A DNA stretch of 47,035 bases, taken from NCBI GenBank assembly GCA_964461435.1, contig CAYWUI010000025.1:1-47035 (forward strand). The letters are read 5' to 3'. Shown in pieces: positions 41,541-47,035 of the stretch. This DNA is from G020354785 sp964461435 (lineage in GTDB: Bacteria > Bacteroidota > Bacteroidia > Bacteroidales > UBA10428). The first letter of the stretch is position 1. Every line of letters begins with the position of its first letter. The notes under the pieces are model-generated. The model had not been told where the DNA came from, made no database searches, and saw nothing but the letters and a program-made list of their open reading frames with translations. A program made the translations under genes and the position numbers.

Positions 41541-44057
41541 TTAAAGATTAAACCTCAGTGTTAACTTATATGCAAAATTATCACTTGTTTTGCTAAATGC
41601 ATACGGCCCGTACCTGAAAAAAATACCAAATCCGTATCCAATAAAGCCCGGTTTTAAAATATTATTTATAAGTACACCGCTCTCATAATATCCTTTTTCC
41701 AGGGTGTCAAACTCTATATTATTGTGCTTCCCTGGCTTGCTTAACCCTCCGAATCCTATATTTGTCACCAGTGATATATCCGGACTAAACCACCTTGTTT
41801 TGAGCAGGAGACTGCCAAAATCCTGGTTTAAATAAAGCGAAACAAACCGGTCTGACAGAAATTCATTGAGCCTCATTGTAGCGAATGAATTTTCTGTCTC
41901 GAGTGTAAATCCTTTATAGCTGCCATGACCGTTATATAATTTTGAATAAGGTATTTCACCAAAGACCCTGCCTGCCGTAAGCTGAATCTTTGATACCCCG
42001 AACATCCGGGTTGTAAAAGACTTTGAAACCTTACCCTCGATTTTTGTATAGCTGAAATCGCCATCCAGCAATGTCACTCCTTCGGTTATATTTAAATTTA
42101 AAACAGGATAACCGGTGCCAAGGGAGAATTTATTTCCATATGGTGTTTTCATAAAGCCTTCCTTAAATGAATACCTGAACCTGGCTCCAATCTCCGTATA
42201 TGTAAACCGGTTCAATAATATGGCCGGATTATCACCGGAAATACCGAACATATACCCGTTTGTGGAAGCAATTATCGCATTGTTCAGGATTAATGCCGTT
42301 TTTAAGTACTTAAATGACCTGAAGCCGAACGACACTTCCCTTTCCTCAACCTTATCCATATTCTCAACCATAAATTTCCTCAGGTATTCAGAGGATAGAA
42401 TGTTATTGCTTTCCAGGAAGCTGTATCCCCCTGCCTCGGCAAGATCATCCCTGTAAAGAAATGAAACATAAATCTCCCTGTCCCTTGAAAAATTAAACTT
42501 TACATTTAAGCCATACTTTAACTCCCTGTCCCTGAACCCATAAGCCACATGTCCGCCCACGCCGAGCAGCCGCGATAACCTGTCATTTGTTACCCCGCCA
42601 ATGCCCAGGCGCAGCCCTTCATAACTATTATAATCAACTATTGAGCCCGCATCAATATCGAAATACCTGCCACGAATATATCCTGTAAATAATGTTTCTA
42701 TCATTCCGGACGTCTGGTCAAATCGTTTTACCTCACCTATACTGTCAACAAGCCTGTATGTCTCTTTATCCTTTTCAGTCAGCGATTCCGTACGGTAATC
42801 ATTCCAGAATTCCTCGTCCTTCTCACTGGCATCAGCCCTCACACCAATATAAGTACTGCTAAAATCCTCATTATCCAGATCAGGATTCAGCTTTATGTTC
42901 AGCAGGTATGATTTGCCGATGCCTGCCACCTTTTTTGCTCCCTGCCCTGTTTCGGTTTTTATGTTGTTAAATGTAAGGTTTGTGTTTAACTGTACAGGAA
43001 ACCATGTTTGTCCGTCCACCAGCTCGTACTTTTGCTGTATCTTCACGGAAACCATTTCTTCTCCGTAATCGGAAGCCTCAGCTATTACATTCTGAATTGC
43101 ATATTTGTACGAATTTATATACAGCACCCCCTTCAATCCGCTAAAATTTTTCCCCTCCCTGGGCCTGAACGATATTATAAATACGGTATCATTTCTTTCG
43201 GTAAATAATGTGTCTTCAAGAAGGAAAAAGTACCTGCCCTCACTGCCGGGGCTAATCGGATTGATATACTTCTTATCCGATACAGTGATAAGATTATCAT
43301 AGAATGAGAATGACTGGAACTGCCTGGCCATTATCACCAGGGAAGGCTTTTTGAAGCCCGAGACCCTTGAAGCAATAATTTCAGTTTTTTCCTTGTCAGG
43401 ATATTTATGCTTGCGGCTGCTTATATATTCCATGATCAGCAGGTAATGGCTGTCCGGAAAATCTTCAGCTTTTCTGACAGACAGATCTTCTTCAGGCAGA
43501 TTTTCTTCAGAGAAATCTTCTTCATACAGACCCCCTGTCCCGCTTTTCCTTGCAGTCCTCTTTCCCGGCTTATTAAGTCCCGCCAGGCTGTCATCCTGCA
43601 GTGTAAAAACCATCTTGTCATAGGCTATATATGAAAATGAATTTATTTTTTCGGGGTTGTTCGGCATCCTGTTTTCCGACGCCAGTCCGATTATCCGGTT
43701 AGCCGGATTTATACCCGGGAAGACCTGCACTTCATCAATATCGTATGCTTTTGGCCTTAATTCAATTACCAGCTTATTTAAAGTGCTAAATGATCCGATG
43801 TTTAAGATCTTTGAATAATAACCCACATAACTGCATCTCAAAAATTCAGGTTTTTGAGAGGTCAGTATTTCGAACCTCCCGTCAATAGACGATACGATGC
43901 CCGTACCTTTACCGGTATATACTATGTTGACAAAGGCAAGCGGTTCTTTTGAAATACTGTCAATCACTGTTCCTGAAATACTGAAGTCCTGGCAATATAT
44001 GCCGGCCGCAACAATAAAAATAAGCAGGATGGTGACTATTGATCTTAATAACCTCAT
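41541..44057 (-). CDS. DUF5686 / carboxypeptidase regulatory-like outer-membrane protein
   Basis: An 838-residue protein with signal peptide (IVTILLIFIVAAGIYCQ), an N-terminal carboxypeptidase-D regulatory-like domain at ~24-110 (SGTVIDSISKEPLAFVNIVY, partial; VSSIDGRFEI), then the DUF5686 body and a beta-rich C-terminal part with aromatic strand ends (final YKLTLRFNL), typical of an outer-membrane barrel. It includes a low-complexity acidic stretch around residues 175-200 (EEDFSEENLPEEDLS). Role unknown. It begins the minus-strand unit era-der-lipoprotein. Confidence 0.88.
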   Translation of the reverse strand: MRLLRSIVTILLIFIVAAGIYCQDFSISGTVIDSISKEPLAFVNIVYTGKGTGIVSSIDGRFEILTSQKPEFLRCSYVGYYSKILNIGSFSTLNKLVIELRPKAYDIDEVQVFPGINPANRIIGLASENRMPNNPEKINSFSYIAYDKMVFTLQDDSLAGLNKPGKRTARKSGTGGLYEEDFSEENLPEEDLSVRKAEDFPDSHYLLIMEYISSRKHKYPDKEKTEIIASRVSGFKKPSLVIMARQFQSFSFYDNLITVSDKKYINPISPGSEGRYFFLLEDTLFTERNDTVFIISFRPREGKNFSGLKGVLYINSYKYAIQNVIAEASDYGEEMVSVKIQQKYELVDGQTWFPVQLNTNLTFNNIKTETGQGAKKVAGIGKSYLLNIKLNPDLDNEDFSSTYIGVRADASEKDEEFWNDYRTESLTEKDKETYRLVDSIGEVKRFDQTSGMIETLFTGYIRGRYFDIDAGSIVDYNSYEGLRLGIGGVTNDRLSRLLGVGGHVAYGFRDRELKYGLNVKFNFSRDREIYVSFLYRDDLAEAGGYSFLESNNILSSEYLRKFMVENMDKVEEREVSFGFRSFKYLKTALILNNAIIASTNGYMFGISGDNPAILLNRFTYTEIGARFRYSFKEGFMKTPYGNKFSLGTGYPVLNLNITEGVTLLDGDFSYTKIEGKVSKSFTTRMFGVSKIQLTAGRVFGEIPYSKLYNGHGSYKGFTLETENSFATMRLNEFLSDRFVSLYLNQDFGSLLLKTRWFSPDISLVTNIGFGGLSKPGKHNNIEFDTLEKGYYESGVLINNILKPGFIGYGFGIFFRYGPYAFSKTSDNFAYKLTLRFNL

Positions 44058-44297
44058 ATTTTTAATAACTTCCCTCAGTCATGCATGAATTATATTATTA
44101 GAAATGCCCCGAATTTACGATTATAAAACATAATTGAATACACGTGTTAAAAATAATTTGTCATAATAAATTAAAAGGATACCACCACCTGGAATCGATT
44201 TATAGCGTATAATGGATTATATATCAATATAGATTAAATATTGGATAATAAAAGTAGGTAATACATAAATTAAAATGGAAACTAAGCACATTTTTTT

Positions 44298-44723
44298 CTA
44301 TACCATTATTTTGTAAGTTCTTAATGCTTGAAGATAAGAAATATATTTATAAGTTTGAGGCGGAGAAAAATCAGGATATAGTTTCTTAATATTTGTCAAT
44401 AAAAATTCAATTTCAAATTTATAAATAGATGAAATTTCAATTCCAATCGCTCTATAAGAATTCATATAATATTTGTTAAATACTTCTTTATTTATACCCA
44501 ATTTATCTGAGTTCTCTTTCCACATTTTTTCAGGGGAAGTATCAATTATATTTTTGATTTTGCCAAAACCAATTACCGCTTTAACTGGAACTGTTGCATA
44601 GATTAAAATGTAATCACCTCTTTTTACATTTGGACGATTTTTTCTTAATTCAATAGTCTTTTGCTTACTGATAATTTTATAAGCATATTCAGGTTTAATT
44701 GATATAAAGAGACATTTTAACAT
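44298..44723 (-). CDS. ASCH-domain protein
   Basis: From ATG 44723 a 141-residue protein (a GTG at 44732 overlapping the upstream stop is an alternative). The ASCH fold, related to PUA domains, is shown by LFISIKPEYAYKIISKQKTIELRKN (given to its key part K-x-x-E-x-R), GDYILIYATVPVKAVIGFGK and the closing strands. ASCH proteins bind or process RNA or modified nucleosides; one characterised member is an amidohydrolase for N4-acetylcytidine and others are ribonucleases. Here it is the second gene of a pair with a GNAT-PIN fusion whose own C-terminus looks ASCH-like. The region is very AT-rich compared with neighbours. Confidence 0.8.
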   Translation of the reverse strand: MLKCLFISIKPEYAYKIISKQKTIELRKNRPNVKRGDYILIYATVPVKAVIGFGKIKNIIDTSPEKMWKENSDKLGINKEVFNKYYMNSYRAIGIEISSIYKFEIEFLLTNIKKLYPDFSPPQTYKYISYLQALRTYKIMV

Positions 44724-44728
44724 AATTA

Positions 44729-46798
44729 TCACTTTACAACTAACCTATAAATATCATTAAATATTTTATAATTCACTTCCAAAGGTGATGTAAATGTATT
44801 TTTTTTACGATTATTAGCTAATAAGATGTTATTAATTATAGATAGCGGAACTATTTTTTGAAAAACTTCAGTATCGCTAAACCTTATTACTTTTATGGGA
44901 TTATTTATATTCTCTTTAGCTAACTGATAAAGATCTTTCCATTCATAAATACCGTATTTTTTAAATTTATTGAATTGCTTTTTCACCAAATCAACCGACA
45001 TATCATCAAGATATGATACTCCCACAATTGCTCTTTGCCGTATAAAATTTTTCTCTGAACTGGCGTACCATAATATACGTGCAGGTACTTTTTCAGTAAC
45101 TGGTTTTACATTTCGATAATAGACATTTTCTCTGTTCCATATTTTCTTTGGATTGGCTCCAAAAATATTGCTAGCTGAAATATATTTATCGAATAATTGT
45201 CCTGCCCAATAAGGTTTTATTGGGATAATATAACATGGAATTTCCAAATCTGAAAATTTTAATGGATATAGTTTCCTTTCAATTTCGATAAGTAATTTTG
45301 CTTTTAATTCATTATTTTCAATTTGAGTAACTGTATTAAATATTCCTTGTCCAAAATAATCAGCTACATAGGGATATTTGTGAATTAATATTGTACTTTC
45401 CATTAATCCCTTTAATGCAATTTTACTCCAAATATTATTAACATTGATAAAACCTGAATCGCATAATATTTGCTTATAATGTTCGGAAAAATAATTATCA
45501 TGTATTTCAATAAAAGGTTTTTCATTATCAATAGCAACGCTTATTATCTCCGAAATTAGCTGAGCAAATAACGTCTGAGATATACTATTTTCTACTAAAC
45601 GTAAAAATAGCACTTCCACAGAGTTTTGTTTTAAAATATATCCCCAAAAAGCAATATCACCATATATTGGACAATTGACCGTTTTAATGCTGCCGTTTTT
45701 TAAATTTTGAAGAACTATGTTTATTAAATTTTTAAATTTCTTTTTTGATTCTGAAAATCGCTTATTCAAAAATTTGTTTATAAAAAATTCAATTTTTTTA
45801 TTGTCAATTTTTTGTATTGTCTGAATAGCTCCTGCAAGACGTACAGGACGGTAATTTATATCATTGGTTATTCTATCAATTTTTAATATAAATTCTAGTG
45901 GATTTAGAATTGTAATATCAAATTTTTCTTGAATCTCATTTCGCTTTGATAATATTGGACCATCTCCAGTTATGAAATATTCTATTCCTGATGCTATACA
46001 TTCGGCCAATTGTTTTCTGTCAGAAATATCATTAGAAGTTTGGCCAGGTAGAATATCTAAAAGAATATTTCTAATTAGTATACATTCATCCTTATTTAAA
46101 CGCGCTTCTTTGAAGTTTTTCTCGATAAACTTTCGAGTATTTTCGGCTCTATCTCTTTTATTATCCCTTCGTATTTCGTTGTAAAATTCAGGAGCAAAAT
46201 AGTATTCCACTTCATCAGAAAGCCAATCAGCTAATAATGCTTTCACTTCATCGTGTACTGAAGCTTGATTATCTCTCATCTTAATAATTATATTTGCATC
46301 TAATAGAACTCTAATTTTTTTTGTATTTTGCTCAGAGAAACTAAATAAATCAGTATGGTTAAAGTCGTACCACCACTTTATTAAATATTTTTCATCAATG
46401 CTACGGCTATGAACTTCCTTTTTACTAACAAATCCATAACGTTCCCATAATTTATTTGCCTCTTTATAATCTTTGCGACAACTTAATACGATACCTGCAA
46501 AAGAATGTTGAAATTTATTTTTTAATTGATCTATTAGCTTTGATGATATTTGTTTTCCTCTATGTTCGGGCTTTATACACAAATGTGCAATACTAATTTT
46601 TGAATTTCTTTTCCCTAATCGAAAAAGCAAATACCCTAATAATTCATTATCCTTATGAGCAATAATAATCCATTTTTTTCTAGCATGTTCTCTAAAGCCT
46701 CCGATAGGCATAAATCCCAAAGTATTAGAATGTTTTGTCCCTAATGCTATTACATCATCAAGAAATCTGTTATTATGATCTATGAACTCCAGTTTCAT
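44729..46798 (-). CDS. GNAT-PIN-GNAT-like-ASCH-like multidomain protein
   Basis: A 689-residue fusion. Residues 1-150 are an N-acetyltransferase (KISIAHLCIKPEHRGKQISS; KLWERYGFVSKKEVH), with the acetyl-CoA loop changed from RGxGxG to RGKQIS. Residues ~160-305 are a PIN ribonuclease domain with all four acidic residues placed as expected: Asp167 (LLDANI), Glu208 (YNEIRR), Asp260 (SDRKQLAECIA) and Asp279 (ITGDGPIL). Residues ~315-470 resemble a second GNAT half (QLISEIISVAID; YKQILCDSGFINVNNIW). Residues ~518-689 resemble an ASCH/EVE-like module (CYIIPIKPYWAGQLFDKY; ARILWYASSE; RAIVGVSYLD). It overlaps or abuts the ASCH gene. Strongly AT-rich codons suggest transfer. I know no defined function for this architecture. 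Confidence 0.8.
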   Translation of the reverse strand: MKLEFIDHNNRFLDDVIALGTKHSNTLGFMPIGGFREHARKKWIIIAHKDNELLGYLLFRLGKRNSKISIAHLCIKPEHRGKQISSKLIDQLKNKFQHSFAGIVLSCRKDYKEANKLWERYGFVSKKEVHSRSIDEKYLIKWWYDFNHTDLFSFSEQNTKKIRVLLDANIIIKMRDNQASVHDEVKALLADWLSDEVEYYFAPEFYNEIRRDNKRDRAENTRKFIEKNFKEARLNKDECILIRNILLDILPGQTSNDISDRKQLAECIASGIEYFITGDGPILSKRNEIQEKFDITILNPLEFILKIDRITNDINYRPVRLAGAIQTIQKIDNKKIEFFINKFLNKRFSESKKKFKNLINIVLQNLKNGSIKTVNCPIYGDIAFWGYILKQNSVEVLFLRLVENSISQTLFAQLISEIISVAIDNEKPFIEIHDNYFSEHYKQILCDSGFINVNNIWSKIALKGLMESTILIHKYPYVADYFGQGIFNTVTQIENNELKAKLLIEIERKLYPLKFSDLEIPCYIIPIKPYWAGQLFDKYISASNIFGANPKKIWNRENVYYRNVKPVTEKVPARILWYASSEKNFIRQRAIVGVSYLDDMSVDLVKKQFNKFKKYGIYEWKDLYQLAKENINNPIKVIRFSDTEVFQKIVPLSIINNILLANNRKKNTFTSPLEVNYKIFNDIYRLVVK

Positions 46799-46989
46799 AA
46801 AATTAGCTAATTATTGATCTAGGTATTGATTGCATGGTTTTTCAATATTATCGGCGCCAACCTTCCCGCAATATGAAACGTAGCGACTTTTGGAACATTT
46901 TCGTGTTAAGATACAAAATACTTAGAGTAAATGAACTAAACCTCGGAATCCTTTGTCCCAGCTATGTTTTATATTATATGTTGAACTAA

Positions 46990-47005
46990 ATCCGCACAGG
47001 CGGAT
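46990..47005 (+). terminator. Hairpin ATCCGC-ACAG-GCGGAT near the window edge
   Basis: A perfect 6-bp stem with four-base loop followed by AGCTTTTT on the plus strand. No plus-strand gene ends nearby, so it may be a terminator of a lost gene or mark the edge of the AT-rich unit. The rest of 46799-47035 shows no gene and no clear promoter for the minus-strand gene. Confidence 0.35.
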
Positions 47006-47035
47006 AGCTTTTTAAAAGTACAAATAATCTTTTTC

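Noticed and set aside
43407..43634. Plus- and minus-strand frames over the acidic repeat of the DUF5686 gene
   Set aside because: They arise from the repetitive GAAGA-type DNA encoding the acidic low-complexity stretch, not from a gene.
44160..44200. tRNA-like piece (CCACCACCTGGAATCGATT)
   Set aside because: No cloverleaf can be drawn and no acceptor stem is present.
1..47035. CRISPR array or tandem direct repeats
   Set aside because: No regularly spaced repeats were seen on reading through the window.

Overview
The window reads as a low-GC Bacteroidota chromosome, most likely Bacteroidales/Marinilabiliales-like. Type IX secretion C-terminal sorting domains occur at both ends of accessory genes, Bacteroidota-type -7 boxes (TAnnTTTG) sit in front of many genes, a DUF5686 outer-membrane protein and a DUF2851 protein are present, and the order purM-prfA-pyrF, rpsO-pnp and era-der is typical of the phylum. 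I saw no rRNA, tRNA, CRISPR array or intact insertion sequence.

Region 1 (1-5.3 kb): the 3' end of a secreted protein, a decayed IstB-like fragment, then an XRE-cupin regulator followed by a PLP aminotransferase and GTP-dependent PEP carboxykinase. The same 15-bp palindrome, TTAAGTnnnACTTAA, lies in front of the regulator and in front of the aminotransferase, which suggests one small regulon. Region 2 (5.3-8.4 kb) is a decaying zone: an epimerase-family gene with its middle deleted, a short asparaginase, a divergent XRE/small-protein pair, a sorting-domain remnant, and two copies of a hairpin-plus-leader element that no longer precede a gene. Region 3 (8.4-12.4 kb) is a tight five-gene minus-strand operon of three thioredoxin-fold proteins with phhB and fabI, divergent from a lipoprotein MsrB-MsrA fusion. 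Region 4 (12.5-16.3 kb) has a PASTA protein, a secreted protein and an RluD-type pseudouridine synthase.

Region 5 (16.7-21.3 kb) is one of two candidate undescribed systems: a 1066-residue TPR-CHAT caspase-like protein with a C-terminal membrane anchor, convergent with an ECF sigma factor whose gene overlaps that of a membrane TPR protein resembling an anti-sigma factor. Region 6 (21.3-28.8 kb) holds gcvP, an MBL hydrolase, pcm, a degenerate Gfo/Idh-like protein, a polyprenyl-phosphate sugar transferase and thpR. Region 7 (29.2-38.7 kb) is housekeeping: ECF sigma-folE, purM, prfA, pyrF, DUF2851, a K+ channel/RCK protein, rpsO and pnp. Region 8 (38.7-44.1 kb, minus) is DUF5686 - era - der - lipoprotein.

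Region 9 (44.1-47.0 kb) is an AT-rich two-gene unit unlike its neighbours: a 689-residue GNAT-PIN-GNAT-like-ASCH-like fusion overlapping or abutting a separate ASCH gene. It has the look of a horizontally acquired nucleic-acid-targeting or toxin/defence module and is the second candidate undescribed system.
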